From NCBI RefSeq assembly GCF_002159665.1, contig NZ_NFJC01000001.1, positions 124,001 to 188,000 of the forward strand: 64,000 bases of DNA, given 5' to 3'. A program made the translations under genes and the position numbers. Position 1 is the first letter of the stretch. Every line of letters starts with the position of its first letter. This DNA is from Desulfovibrio sp. An276. Its GTDB lineage: Bacteria; Desulfobacterota; Desulfovibrionia; Desulfovibrionales; Desulfovibrionaceae. Below the pieces are notes generated by a model. It was given only the letters and a program-made list of their open reading frames with translations, made no database searches and was not told where the DNA came from. Of this stretch, positions 18,788 through 27,803 are shown piece after piece.

Positions 18788-20059
18788 ATGTCCAACACCT
18801 TGAGACCCCTGCCCCCACTGGCACCTGTCAGGCAGATTTTTCCAAGGCCCCGCCTTGCGGATCCCGTGGCAGACATGCATGATGCCATGCGCAGGCTTGC
18901 CCCCCGCATAAGGCCCGGGACAAAAGTGGGTATTACCGCAGGCAGCCGCGGCATAAACCATATTGTGGATTTTCTGCGTGCTGCAGTGGACGAGGTAAAG
19001 GCCTGCAAGGCAACGCCTGTTCTTCTGGCTGCAATGGGAAGCCACGGGGGCGGTACCCCTGAAGGACAAAAGGAAGTGCTGGACAGCCTTGGCATCACCG
19101 AAGAGGCTATGGGTGCGGAGATTGTCGCCTGCGCCAACTGTCGTGCCATAGGCCAGACCCCCGACGGCCTTGTGGCCTACATGCTTGAGTCTGCCTTCGA
19201 TGTGGACATCCTCATTCCCATCAACAGAATCAAGACCCACACGTCTTTCAAGGGCTGTGTCGAATCCGGCATGTGCAAGGAACTTGTGGTGGGCCTTGGC
19301 GGCCCTGCGGGTGCAGGCCAGTTTCACAGCCGCGGCCAGTCCGAACTGCCAAGACTCTTGGTGGAGGTTTCAAAGGTCATCCTGGACAAGATGCCTGTCA
19401 TTGGCGGTGTGGCCATTGTAGAAAACGGGTACGAGGAAACGGCCAAGGTCCAGGCCATCATGGCAGAGGACATGATCGAATCCGAAATCAGCCTGCTTTC
19501 CTGGTCCAAGAGCCTTATGCCAGCCCTGCCCGTACCCAATCTGCACGGCCTGATTGTCGAGGAAATGGGCAAGAACTTCACCGGCACTGGTATAGACACC
19601 AACATCATAGGAAGGCTGCGCATAACAGGCGAACCCGAGATGGATACGCCCACAAGCATACGCTACGTCAGTGTGCTTGATCTTTCCGAGGCCTCGCACG
19701 GCAATGCCACAGGCATAGGCCTTGCAGACTTTGTCACAGAGGCACTGATCAAGAAGATTGATCGCAAGGCAACGTACCTCAACAATCTGACTACGACCTT
19801 TGTCACAAGGGCCTTTTTCCCCATGTGGTTTGCCACGGAAAGAGAGACTCTTGAGACCATGATGTTCTGCCTGCGCAGCATACCGACAGAAGAGGTGCGC
19901 ATCGTGCAGGTACCAAACACTTTGTATCTCACGGAATGCATGGTCAGCCCTGCAGTACTGAGGGAACTCACAGACAAAAGTCGCTACGAGATCCTGGGAG
20001 ATCCTCAGGAAGTGGCCTTTGACGAGGAAGGCCGCCTTGTACGCCGCCTGAAGCACTAG
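18788..20059 (+). CDS. LarA-like (lactate racemase domain, DUF2088) protein
   Basis: A 423-residue soluble protein related to the nickel-pincer lactate racemase LarA/DUF2088 family. The Rossmann-like N-terminal part has KVGITAGSRGINHIVDFL and AAMGSHGGGTPEGQKEVL; the middle has INRIKTHTSFKG and ESGMCKELVVGLGGPAGAG, typical of the divergent branch annotated as lactate racemase domain proteins. ATG 18788 has AAAGGAGG at good spacing. The neighbours (2-hydroxyacid dehydrogenase and acid transporter) fit racemisation or epimerisation of a hydroxyacid. The cofactor genes larB, larC and larE are not in the window, so actual racemase activity is uncertain. Confidence 0.65.
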   Translation: MSNTLRPLPPLAPVRQIFPRPRLADPVADMHDAMRRLAPRIRPGTKVGITAGSRGINHIVDFLRAAVDEVKACKATPVLLAAMGSHGGGTPEGQKEVLDSLGITEEAMGAEIVACANCRAIGQTPDGLVAYMLESAFDVDILIPINRIKTHTSFKGCVESGMCKELVVGLGGPAGAGQFHSRGQSELPRLLVEVSKVILDKMPVIGGVAIVENGYEETAKVQAIMAEDMIESEISLLSWSKSLMPALPVPNLHGLIVEEMGKNFTGTGIDTNIIGRLRITGEPEMDTPTSIRYVSVLDLSEASHGNATGIGLADFVTEALIKKIDRKATYLNNLTTTFVTRAFFPMWFATERETLETMMFCLRSIPTEEVRIVQVPNTLYLTECMVSPAVLRELTDKSRYEILGDPQEVAFDEEGRLVRRLKH

Positions 20060-20101
20060 CGGCAAAGGTTCTGCACAAAAGCCACATCCAAGCCATGATT
20101 G

Positions 20102-20160
20102 CAGCAGGAGGGGCGACTGCTCGTCTGACACTCGCCCCTCCTGCTGATTTTCAGTTTTTT
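20102..20160 (+). terminator. Terminator after the LarA-like gene
   Basis: A perfect 15-bp stem, CAGCAGGAGGGGCGA (20102-20116) with TCGCCCCTCCTGCTG (20132-20146), 15-base loop, followed within ten bases by TTTTTT. It lies immediately before the GNAT gene, which has no obvious Shine-Dalgarno of its own. Confidence 0.65.
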
Positions 20161-20167
20161 GTGACGC

Positions 20168-20761
20168 ATGAACACGCCCGAACTTCACACCGAACGCCTT
20201 CGCTTGCGCCGATTCCGGGAACACGATGCCAGCGATATGGAGGCCTTTTTCCGGATATACAGCGATGTCGAGACAAACACCTTTCTTCCCTGGTTTCCTG
20301 TGAGGAACATGGACGAGGCGAGAGCGATGTTTCAGGAAAGGTACGCTGCCGTCTACGAGAAGGAACAGGGCTACGCCTACGCCATCTGCCTCAAGGACGA
20401 CAATGTTCCTGTTGGCTACATGCACGCCTCCATGGAGGACAATCACGACCTTGGCTACGGGCTGCTCAGCTCCTTCTGGAACAGGGGCCTTGCGACCGAG
20501 GCGGGCAGGACCCTTCTCGCGCGCCTCAAAGAAGATGGCGTACCCTATGTGACGGCAACCCACGACACCAACAATCCTGGCAGCGGACGCGTCATGCAAA
20601 AGCTAGGCATGAGCTATCAATACTCCTACGAAGAGCTCTGGCAGCCCAAGAACTTCCCTGCCACCTTCAGAATGTACCAGCTCAATCTCTCGGCGGACAA
20701 GGACTTTGTGTACAGACGCTACTGGGAAGAGAGCAGCGTGCACTTTGTGGAGAAAGCTTGA
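20168..20761 (+). CDS. GNAT-family N-acetyltransferase (RimJ/RimL type)
   Basis: A 197-residue acetyltransferase of the GNAT superfamily. The N-terminus TERLRLRRFREHDASDMEAF is the typical RimJ/RimL start, the acetyl-CoA region is around LGYGLLSSFWNRGLATEAGR, and the C-terminal motif is NPGSGRVMQKLGMSYQYS. Family members acetylate ribosomal protein N-termini, amino acids or antibiotics; this substrate is unknown. It starts eight bases after the T run of a hairpin and lacks a good Shine-Dalgarno, so the ATG at 20168 is chosen from similarity alone. It is convergent with the symporter gene. Confidence 0.82.
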   Translation: MNTPELHTERLRLRRFREHDASDMEAFFRIYSDVETNTFLPWFPVRNMDEARAMFQERYAAVYEKEQGYAYAICLKDDNVPVGYMHASMEDNHDLGYGLLSSFWNRGLATEAGRTLLARLKEDGVPYVTATHDTNNPGSGRVMQKLGMSYQYSYEELWQPKNFPATFRMYQLNLSADKDFVYRRYWEESSVHFVEKA

Positions 20762-20839
20762 GCAATACAAAGGGGAGGATGAACGCATCACCCTCCCTAT
20801 ATTCTTGCATCCCAATGGGACGCATTTCTATTCGATCTT

Positions 20840-22219
20840 CTATTCGAAGAGATAGGAGAACTTGTCTATATAGCCCTGCACAAAGAGGATAAAGACAACT
20901 ATGGGCAGGACATAGGTGAGGAAGGGACGCAGCCAGTGGGGAAACTTCAGGCCATCGCCCTTGTCAGCCTCGGCAACAAAGTTGTTCCAGCCCCATCCGT
21001 ACCTGCTTGTGCAAAAGACAAGCATGATGAGCGAGCCCAGTGTGAGCACGTTGTTGCTCACGATAAAGTCTTCCACGTCCATGATGGTGCTGCCGGGACC
21101 AAAGGGTGCAATGTCGCTCAAGACATTGAAGCCCAGGATGCAGGGCATCATGAGGACAGCAAGGCAAATGCAGTGCACCCAGGTGGACTTTTTGCGCGTC
21201 CAGCCCCACACGTCCATGCTGTAGGAGATGATATTCTCTATGACGCCAATGACAGTGGTCACTGCTGCGCAGCTCATGAAGACAAAGAAGAGGCAGCCCC
21301 AGAAGCGTCCGCCCTCCATGGCGTTGAAGATGTTGGGAAGGGTGATGAAAATGAGGCTCGGGCCGCTGTCCGGCTTCACGTCAAAGGCAAAGCAGGCAGG
21401 AAAGATGATGAGGCCTGCCGTAATGGCCACGAAGGTGTCCAGGATGACTATGAGGATGGACTCGTTGCCAAGGCTCTTTCTGTTGTCGAAGTAGCTGCCG
21501 AAGATCATCATTCCGCCCATGCCGATGGACAGCGTAAAAAAGGACTGGTTCATGGCTGCCGAAATGGCATTCATGATGCCTGATTCCTTCATGCGCTCGA
21601 AGTCCGGGGCAAGGTAGAAGGCAAGCCCCTCGGTAGCACCCTCAAGGGTCAGGGAACGTATGGCAAGGCCCACGATGACAAAGAGCAGGCCCAGCATCAT
21701 GACCTTGACCACGGGCTCAAGGCCGCGGCGCACGCCAAGGCCACAGACAACAATGCTTACGACAAGGACAAGCAAGGACCACCCTGTCATGCTGACAGGC
21801 TCCTGCAACATGTTGTCGAAGAAAAGCCGTACCCCGTTCGGATCAAGGCCTGCCATGGCGCCAGAGGCCATGTAGTAGCAGTAGGAGACGATCCAGCCCG
21901 AGACCGGAATGTAGAACATCATGAGGCAGTAGCCGCCCACAAGCGGAAACCAGCCTATGCCGTGCCAGTGCGTGCCCTTGGGTTCAAGGTAGCGCAGGGC
22001 ATCGCCCATGTTGCGCCTAGACGCCCTGCCTATGGAAAACTCCATGGTCAGGATGGGTATGCCCATGACCAGAAGGAAGAAAATGTAGACCAAAACAAAG
22101 AGAGCTCCCCCGTACTCGCCTGTGATGTAGGGGAAGCGCCACACGTTGCCAAGGCCGATGGCACAGCCTGCGGAAAGAAAGATAAAGCCCAGGCGTGAAG
22201 CCAGACGCTCGCGAGCCAT
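20840..22219 (-). CDS. Sodium-dependent transporter, NSS (SNF) family
   Basis: A 459-residue integral membrane protein of the neurotransmitter:sodium symporter family (LeuT/TnaT-like), about 11-12 TM segments. TM1 has the family motif SAGCAIGLGNVWRFPYITGE with the unwound sodium/substrate site, followed by GIPILTMEFSIGRASRR. Bacterial members import amino acids with sodium. ATG 22219 has AAGGAG upstream (minus strand); a longer frame is not conserved. The UPF0104 gene lies upstream on the same strand with a 152-base gap, so the two may or may not be co-transcribed. Confidence 0.93.
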   Translation of the reverse strand: MARERLASRLGFIFLSAGCAIGLGNVWRFPYITGEYGGALFVLVYIFFLLVMGIPILTMEFSIGRASRRNMGDALRYLEPKGTHWHGIGWFPLVGGYCLMMFYIPVSGWIVSYCYYMASGAMAGLDPNGVRLFFDNMLQEPVSMTGWSLLVLVVSIVVCGLGVRRGLEPVVKVMMLGLLFVIVGLAIRSLTLEGATEGLAFYLAPDFERMKESGIMNAISAAMNQSFFTLSIGMGGMMIFGSYFDNRKSLGNESILIVILDTFVAITAGLIIFPACFAFDVKPDSGPSLIFITLPNIFNAMEGGRFWGCLFFVFMSCAAVTTVIGVIENIISYSMDVWGWTRKKSTWVHCICLAVLMMPCILGFNVLSDIAPFGPGSTIMDVEDFIVSNNVLTLGSLIMLVFCTSRYGWGWNNFVAEADKGDGLKFPHWLRPFLTYVLPIVVFILFVQGYIDKFSYLFE

Positions 22220-22371
22220 GATAACTCCTTGTTGCCTGCAGGAAAATCCTGCCAGTGAACAGAAAATTGCCCTGTCCCGCAAAGCCTGGAAAAAATGGGG
22301 AAATGGGGGAAGTGAGGGCATGTCCCAAAAAGGCAGACGTACAGGAAAGGCCCTGTAGCTGCCGCAAAGGC

Positions 22372-23310
22372 TCAGGCCTTTTGCCAGTACCTTGCCCTGC
22401 CGTTGATGATGACTGCGGCAAGGGCCAGGGGAAGAAAGTGCACGGCATGGAAGAAGAGAGCCATGCCAAGGGCCTGGCTTGCGTCAACGCCAAACCAGGA
22501 TAATGCCAGGACCACAGCGCCCTCGAAAAGGCCTATGCCGCCCGGAAGCGACGGGATGGCGGTCCCCAAACAGGAGATGGTGAAGGCCACCAGCATCTGC
22601 GGATAGGTAAGGTGTATGTCCGCCATGTAGAGCGAAAACACAAAGCACATGAAGTACGTGCCCCAGGTACAGGCGGACCAGGCAAGGCCGCGGGCAAGCC
22701 AGGGAATGGAGACCTGATCCACCATGCAGGAATGCAGGTGGGACAGGGGACTTGCTATCCTGGAGGGCAAAAACCTCGCATACAGGGCATGGAAGAATCC
22801 GGACCAGTGGCGCAGGGTGTAGAAGCCCAAAACGCCTGCGCAAAGAACAAAAGCCGGTACGACCATGTTTACGCCCAGCTCGTCGGCCTGCATGTTGGGC
22901 ACTGCAAAAAGGAGCAGGCTTGCAAGGTAGATGACGTCGCACAGCCTCTCCCAGATGACTACCGAGCTTATGGTCACAAAGCTCTGGCCGGTGTTGCGCG
23001 TCAGATAGAGAATCTTGAGAGCATCGCCTGCCTTTGCCGGAAGAAGGCAGTTCATGCCTACGCACAAAAGGCACCCCTTCATGCTCAGGGCAAGGCCTGT
23101 CCCCTTGGGCATGAGAGCGTTCAGGCGAAAGCCCATGCAGGTGTAGTCCGCGATGGCCAGTGCAAAGACAGGCATCATGGCAGCCAGGGAATAGGACTGG
23201 ACAGCCTCGCAAAGCATGCCAAGATCCACCTCGCTCAAGGCCCAGGCAAGGGCCGCAAGGCCAAGGGCCCACTGGGCAAGGGAAAATGCTGTCCTGTACA
23301 AAGGTTTCAT
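22372..23310 (-). CDS. UPF0104 / lysylphosphatidylglycerol synthase TM-domain protein
   Basis: A 312-residue polytopic membrane protein matching the LPG_synthase_TM/UPF0104 family: about seven TM segments, the conserved MNCLLPAKAGDALKILYLTR after TM3, and the C-terminal TAIPSLPGGIGLFEGAVVLAL. The catalytic aminoacyl-transferase domain of MprF is absent, so it is a stand-alone membrane domain; some relatives are linked to lipid or glycan transport. ATG 23310 was chosen because the hydrophobic core and similarity begin there. It is divergent from the amidase gene. Confidence 0.85.
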   Translation of the reverse strand: MKPLYRTAFSLAQWALGLAALAWALSEVDLGMLCEAVQSYSLAAMMPVFALAIADYTCMGFRLNALMPKGTGLALSMKGCLLCVGMNCLLPAKAGDALKILYLTRNTGQSFVTISSVVIWERLCDVIYLASLLLFAVPNMQADELGVNMVVPAFVLCAGVLGFYTLRHWSGFFHALYARFLPSRIASPLSHLHSCMVDQVSIPWLARGLAWSACTWGTYFMCFVFSLYMADIHLTYPQMLVAFTISCLGTAIPSLPGGIGLFEGAVVLALSWFGVDASQALGMALFFHAVHFLPLALAAVIINGRARYWQKA

Positions 23311-23563
23311 ACTGCTGACACTCCGGGGACGCTGCCTGGCCGGTGGGTCAGGGGCAATTGGCCCCATTTTTCTCCCCTCCCAGCGCCGCGGCACACGCAG
23401 CCTATAGCCCAAAGGCTTGCCGCAATGCAACATTTTCCCCTGCCTTCGAAAAAATCCCCTCCCCTCATGTTTTTGTCAAAGCTGCCGATAAGCAGGGCAA
23501 GGGATCCATATATGGCTCGCTGCATATTTGCTCCATGCGAGCGGCACAGAAGGGGAGGAAGAC

Positions 23564-25126
23564 ATGTTCCAGGGACTGGCAGGAAGAGCAGTGGGAGAAG
23601 CGGGGGGAAGAGATGCCCGCACGGCCCAGAGCGTCTTTTTGCGCGTCCTTTTCCTGTGCCTTGCTCTTTGCCTTGCTCTCCAGCTCGCCTGCCCCGCGGC
23701 ACAGGCTGCGGGAGAGGCCAGGATAGCCAAAAATCTCAAGGCACTCGGCATCAGTGAAAATCCCAAAACCTTTGCAGGCGTAAGGCTTGTGGCAAGGGCC
23801 GAGCTCAAGGAAAGCTACGAGAAGGGAAAGACCGCCATGGATGAACTGCGCGCCCACAAGACGCGCTCGTGCTGGCGCCAGCCCTGGGAAGAGCTGCGCG
23901 ACACCTTCCTTGGCATAGCTGTCTCCTCTCCCCATGGCAACCAGGCAGCCCAGGCGCTCTTTCGAGCCGGCGAGTGCCAGGAAGAGCTTGCCCGCTGCTC
24001 GCACACAGGCCGCGATGCAAGACTTGCCCTTGAGCTCTACACAGCCCTGGCAAGGACCTTCCCCAAAAGTGTGCGTGCCGACGACGCACTCCTTGCCTGC
24101 GCCATCCTCTCTTCCGAAAAGCTGAACAGGGCCGCAGATGCGCAAAACTATCTGAAGATGATAGTCGAGCGCTTCCCTGCCAGCGACTCTGCGCCAAAGG
24201 CCAGGGAGCTTGCGGCGAGGCTTGCAAGGGGAAAGTCCCTTGAAAGGGAAAAGCCTTCCACACTTGTCGCAAGCAGTGCAAAAAGCACAGGCCAGGGCCA
24301 GATGCGTGTGGCAAGGGCCAGGATGAGCGCAAGGGAAATTCGGGCTGCCAGGGCGAAAAAGGCAGGCCTTGCAGTGCGGCAAAAGGCCCAAAAGACCAGA
24401 AAGGCCCGGGCTGAGCTGTATGCAGAGAGCCCAATCAGGGTGGTCACCATTGACGCAGGCCATGGCGGCATTGATCCCGGCACACTGAACAATGGTGTCG
24501 TGGAGCGCAGTGTCACCCTGGACGTGGCACTGAAGGTGGGACGGATCCTTGCAGACAACGGGGTGCGCGTAGTCTACACGCGCAAGAACAACAGGACCGT
24601 GAGCCTAGCCAGGCGCACGGAAATAGCCAATGCCAGCAAGTCGGACCTCTTTGTTTCCATACACGTGAACGCCAACACCAACGCGCGCATAAGCGGCCTT
24701 GAGGTCTACTACCTCGATTCGGCCTCCTCCATGGAAACGCTGAAGGTGGCTGCCAGGGGCAAGCGCAACCAGAGGACAAGGGCTAGACTGCTCGCCCAGA
24801 GGGTGGCCTTGAACGAACGCGTGCTTGAGTCGCGCACACTGGCAAGGGATGTTTTGCGGCAGATGAAGCGCGAGACAAAAAAGAACGGCTTTGTCATTGC
24901 CTCGAAGGGCATAAAGTCCGCACCCTTCTATGTGCTCTCCACCTCGTCCATGCCTGCAGTGCTTGCCGAAATCGGCTATTGCACCAATCTGAAAGACGCA
25001 AAACTTCTAAAGGATCCGGATTTTCGCCAGGCAGTGGCAGAAGGCATAGCCTCTGGCATTCTTGCCTACCGCGACCGCGCAGCAGGCCTGCTCACAGCCG
25101 AAAGGAGCGGACGCACCCTGCAGTAG
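23564..25126 (+). CDS. N-acetylmuramoyl-L-alanine amidase with N-terminal TPR-like region
   Basis: A periplasmic cell-wall hydrolase cleaving the lactyl-L-alanine amide bond, 520 residues. A signal peptide (hydrophobic core VLFLCLALCLALQL, cleavage near AQAAGE) precedes a helical TPR/BamD-like region (about 110-225; ALFRAGECQEELARC, AQNYLKMIVERFPASDSAPK), a basic Arg/Ala/Lys-rich linker (about 225-285), and the Amidase_3 catalytic domain (about 290-515). Zinc-site motifs are TIDAGHGGIDPG, VVERSVTLD, SIHVNANTN and a late Glu in AVLAEIGYCTN. E. coli AmiA/B/C have AMIN or no N-terminal domain, so the TPR-like part differs. ATG 23564 has AGGGGAGGAAG upstream. Confidence 0.9.
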   Translation: MFQGLAGRAVGEAGGRDARTAQSVFLRVLFLCLALCLALQLACPAAQAAGEARIAKNLKALGISENPKTFAGVRLVARAELKESYEKGKTAMDELRAHKTRSCWRQPWEELRDTFLGIAVSSPHGNQAAQALFRAGECQEELARCSHTGRDARLALELYTALARTFPKSVRADDALLACAILSSEKLNRAADAQNYLKMIVERFPASDSAPKARELAARLARGKSLEREKPSTLVASSAKSTGQGQMRVARARMSAREIRAARAKKAGLAVRQKAQKTRKARAELYAESPIRVVTIDAGHGGIDPGTLNNGVVERSVTLDVALKVGRILADNGVRVVYTRKNNRTVSLARRTEIANASKSDLFVSIHVNANTNARISGLEVYYLDSASSMETLKVAARGKRNQRTRARLLAQRVALNERVLESRTLARDVLRQMKRETKKNGFVIASKGIKSAPFYVLSTSSMPAVLAEIGYCTNLKDAKLLKDPDFRQAVAEGIASGILAYRDRAAGLLTAERSGRTLQ

Positions 25127-25138
25127 CAAGGCTTTGAA

Positions 25139-25187
25139 GCAAAAGGCGGCCCAGGGTTTGGGTCGCCCTTTTGCTGCACCCTTTTTT
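25139..25187 (+). terminator. Terminator of the amidase gene
   Basis: GCAAAAGGCG (25139-25148) pairs with CGCCCTTTTGC (25164-25174, one bulged C), followed by CACCC and TTTTTT. Confidence 0.7.
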
Positions 25188-25279
25188 CGGGATTTTTTCA
25201 AGGAAGCTCCCATGCGTTGCCGGGCAAAATTTTCCTGCACCATTCCACTTCCTTAGTGTGATCAATCGCGCACAAGCTC

Positions 25280-25307
25280 TTGACATTTGCGGGAAGCTCT
25301 GTAAGAG
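25280..25307 (+). promoter_or_regulatory. Possible promoter for ompH
   Basis: TTGACA (25280-25285), 16-base spacer, TAAGAG. The -35 is perfect, the -10 poor. It sits about 95 bases before the ompH start. Confidence 0.4.
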
Positions 25308-25402
25308 ATTTGCAGAAATTTCAGGTCCAGCCGTATTTGACAAAAAGCCAGATTGAGGCTGGCATCAGGTCCCGACTAGCTAGGGGAAGGAGACGGATAT
25401 AC

Positions 25403-25963
25403 ATGCGCAAGTTTTTGGTGCTTACCTTCGTGGCCCTTTTCGCCATGGTTGGTGTTGTTTCTGCAGCTGACACGGCTCAAACCAGCGCTGCTCTGAAGAT
25501 CGGCGTTGTGGACATGCAGACACTGGCCCAGGACAGTGATCCTGCCAAGGCCGGCAGGGCCGAGCTGGAAAAGAAATACGGCAAGGAACGCAAGGACCTT
25601 GAAGACGAAGGCGAGAAGCTCCGCAAAAGGGCAGAAAAGCTGAAGGATCCCAAGGCTTCCGAAGAAAGCAAGCTTGCCTTCCTGCGTGCCAAGCAGGATC
25701 TTGATCAGAAGACCCGCAACTTCATGCGCAAGGTCGAGCAGGACGAAGTGAAGATGCGTCAGGACATGATCGTCCTGGTCTTTAACGCCACCTACAATGT
25801 GGCCCAGCGCAAGAACTTCAACTTTGTCGTGGACGTGACCGCCGGCGGCGTGCTCTATGCAGAACAGAGCATGGATCTCACCAAGGACGTCCTTGCCGAA
25901 GTGAACAAGATGTTCAAGGAAAAGGGCAAGAAGGCTGCTACCGAAAAGCCCAAGGGCAAGTAG
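25403..25963 (+). CDS. ompH: OmpH/Skp family periplasmic chaperone
   Basis: A 186-residue periplasmic chaperone that holds unfolded outer-membrane proteins on the way to BamA. It has a signal peptide (MRKFLVLTFVALFAMVGVVSA, cleavage near SAAD), a short beta strand IGVVDMQTLAQDSDPAKAG, and a long charged coiled coil (about 55-140; RKDLEDEGEKLRKRAEKL), ending in a beta segment NFNFVVDVTAGGVLY and a lysine-rich tail. ATG 25403 has AAGGAG eleven bases upstream. fabZ follows, but lpxD, which usually lies between them, is absent. Confidence 0.92.
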   Translation: MRKFLVLTFVALFAMVGVVSAADTAQTSAALKIGVVDMQTLAQDSDPAKAGRAELEKKYGKERKDLEDEGEKLRKRAEKLKDPKASEESKLAFLRAKQDLDQKTRNFMRKVEQDEVKMRQDMIVLVFNATYNVAQRKNFNFVVDVTAGGVLYAEQSMDLTKDVLAEVNKMFKEKGKKAATEKPKGK

Positions 25964-25991
25964 CAATCCTTGCCTTAAGGAATTTTATTGC

Positions 25992-26031
25992 AAGGGCCTC
26001 TTCTCTGCGGAGAAGAGGTCCTTTTCTTTTT
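25992..26031 (+). terminator. Terminator of ompH
   Basis: AAGGGCCTCTTCTC pairs with GAGAAGAGGTCCTT (one wobble) over a TGCG loop, followed by a T-rich tract. Confidence 0.88.
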
Positions 26032-26200
26032 GTCCGGACAGGCAATGGACTCAGGCTGGCAAAATGGTGTGCAAAGACATGGACGCTAGAGGCCGAACAG
26101 TGTACGCTGTCGCTGTTCTGTTCCATTTTTGTAAACTGATGGAAAGAAAGGGAGCCCTTGGGCCTCTTCTTTTCGCAAAACCCTTTTTGGGAGTTACGCC

Positions 26201-26659
26201 ATGTCGGAAAATGCAGCCCAGACCATGGACATCGCGCGCATCATGTCCCTTCTGCCGCACAGATACCCCTTCCTTCTGGTGGACAGGGTTGTCGAATGCG
26301 TTCCCGGTGACCACATCATTGCCTACAAGAACGTGTCCATAAACGAACCCTTCTTCCAGGGCCATTTCCCCGGCGCACCGGTCATGCCCGGTGTCCTCAT
26401 TCTCGAGGCCCTGGCCCAAGCTGGCGGCCTCCTTGCCCTGTCGGACAGCAAGGAAGACTATTCCAACAAGCTCTTCCTCTTCACCGGCCTTGAGGGCGTG
26501 AAATTCCGCAAACAGGTTGTGCCCGGCGACAGGCTTGAGCTGCACTGCTCCAACATCCGCCGCAGAATGCAGCTGTGCAAGATGGACGCAAAGGCCCTTG
26601 TGGACGGCAAGCTCGCGGCTGAGGCCCAGATTTCCGCAGCCATAGCCGACAGGCCCTAA
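26201..26659 (+). CDS. fabZ: 3-hydroxyacyl-ACP dehydratase FabZ
   Basis: Dehydrates 3-hydroxyacyl-ACP in type II fatty acid synthesis; 152 residues, usual length. The hot-dog fold landmarks are clear: [34 protein letters not shown] with the catalytic His and Glu, and [22 protein letters not shown] 26201 has GGGAG upstream. A terminator separates it from ompH, so it probably has its own promoter in the 26032-26200 interval. Its usual neighbours in lipid A clusters (lpxD, lpxA) are missing here. Confidence 0.96.
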   Translation: MSENAAQTMDIARIMSLLPHRYPFLLVDRVVECVPGDHIIAYKNVSINEPFFQGHFPGAPVMPGVLILEALAQAGGLLALSDSKEDYSNKLFLFTGLEGVKFRKQVVPGDRLELHCSNIRRRMQLCKMDAKALVDGKLAAEAQISAAIADRP

Positions 26660-26844
26660 AAAGGCCCGGTAGCTCTTAAGGGGCGGTCCAGGGTTGCTCC
26701 TTGCGCAGAGAGCCTTCTTCAGCTACTGTACATGCTTGTGAAAATTGATTCCCCCTGTTGATCTGCTGTCCGTTGGAAAGCCTTGCAGGGCGCACTTGTG
26801 CCCCCTTGTTTTCCAACTCAACCCAAACCGGGAGTGTTCCTTTT

Positions 26845-27588
26845 ATGAAAAAGCTTCTTGTCCTTGCCCTCTTTTGCCTTCTTGCCTTTGCAAGCCAGGC
26901 CCAGGCCCAGAAAACCTACATCAACGGCATTGACCCCAACTACCCTCCCTTCGCCTACATTGACGAAAAGACAGGTCAGCCCGCAGGCTTTGACGTGGAA
27001 TCCATGAACTGGATTGCCAAGAAGATGGGCTTCAAGGTCGAGCACAAGCCCATGGCCTGGGACGGCATCATCCCCTCCCTTCTGGCAAAGCAGATCGACA
27101 TGATTGCCTCCGGCATGAGCATCACCGACAAGCGCCGCGCCCAGGTGGATTTCTCCGATCCCTACTGGCAGGTGTACCGTGTGTTCCTGGTCCGCAAGGA
27201 CTCCACCCTCACCCCCAAGGACATTCTCTCCAAGCCCGTGAAGCTGGGCGTGCAGCGCGGCACCTCCGAGGCCGAGGCCATCAGGGCAGAGAAGAAGGCC
27301 AAGGGCTACACCTTTGAGCTGCGCTCCTACGACAGCTGTCCCTTGGCTGTCGAAGACATCCTGAACGGCCGCATCGATGCTGCCCTCATGGACAGCCTGC
27401 CTGCCAACGACGCCATCTCCAAGGGGCGTGATGTGAAGATCATCGGCACCCACGGCGAACAGGACGACTTTGGCGTTGCCATTCGCAAGGGCGACACCGA
27501 AATCATGAAGGTCGTCAACGAGGGCTACAAGCTGCTCAAGGCCGATCCCTACTGGAAGGAACTGCAGAACAAGTACCTTGCAAAGTAG
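26845..27588 (+). CDS. Polar amino acid ABC transporter substrate-binding protein
   Basis: A 247-residue periplasmic binding protein (SBP_bac_3 type). Signal peptide MKKLLVLALFCLLAFASQAQA, then lobe 1 with DPNYPPFAYIDEKTGQPAGFD, the hallmark KQIDMIASGMSITDKRRAQV, and lobe 2 with VKLGVQRGTSEAEA and GRIDAALMDSLPA. The Arg/Asp residues that bind the amino acid backbone (in TDKRR and LMDSLPA) are present. Similarity is to His/Lys/Arg or Gln binders; the ligand is not certain. ATG 26845 has GGGAG upstream. A hairpin with T run separates it from the permease, a common way to make more binding protein than transporter. Confidence 0.9.
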   Translation: MKKLLVLALFCLLAFASQAQAQKTYINGIDPNYPPFAYIDEKTGQPAGFDVESMNWIAKKMGFKVEHKPMAWDGIIPSLLAKQIDMIASGMSITDKRRAQVDFSDPYWQVYRVFLVRKDSTLTPKDILSKPVKLGVQRGTSEAEAIRAEKKAKGYTFELRSYDSCPLAVEDILNGRIDAALMDSLPANDAISKGRDVKIIGTHGEQDDFGVAIRKGDTEIMKVVNEGYKLLKADPYWKELQNKYLAK

Positions 27589-27613
27589 TCCGGACCAGGA
27601 CAATCAGTTTCGC

Positions 27614-27659
27614 AAGACAGCGTACGGAAGGGGTCTTCCTTTCCGTACGTCTGTCTTTT
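27614..27659 (+). terminator. Hairpin/terminator between binding protein and permease
   Basis: AGACA-CGTACGGAA pairs with TTCCGTACG-TGTCT (small bulges) around an 11-base loop, followed by TTTT. It probably acts as a partial terminator within the transporter operon. Confidence 0.6.
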
Positions 27660-27803
27660 GTGCCAATACGGCCCTTTTGCTCCTGCTTCATCAAAAATTT
27701 CCCTATGGTTTGAAACCACGCCCTTCAGGGAGGGGCAATCCGCACGACCCCTATCCGTCGGTTGCGGAGTCAGTCGGCGGATGGGGCGACTGTGGAAAGA
27801 AAC

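Noticed and set aside
17360..19327. A 655-codon minus-strand frame opposite the transporter and LarA-like gene
   Set aside because: Overlaps two supported genes; His/Gly-rich translation typical of a complementary-strand artefact.
20102..20160. Riboswitch or ribosome-site sequestering structure before the GNAT gene
   Set aside because: A simple perfect stem followed by T run fits a terminator for the upstream gene better; no conserved aptamer features.
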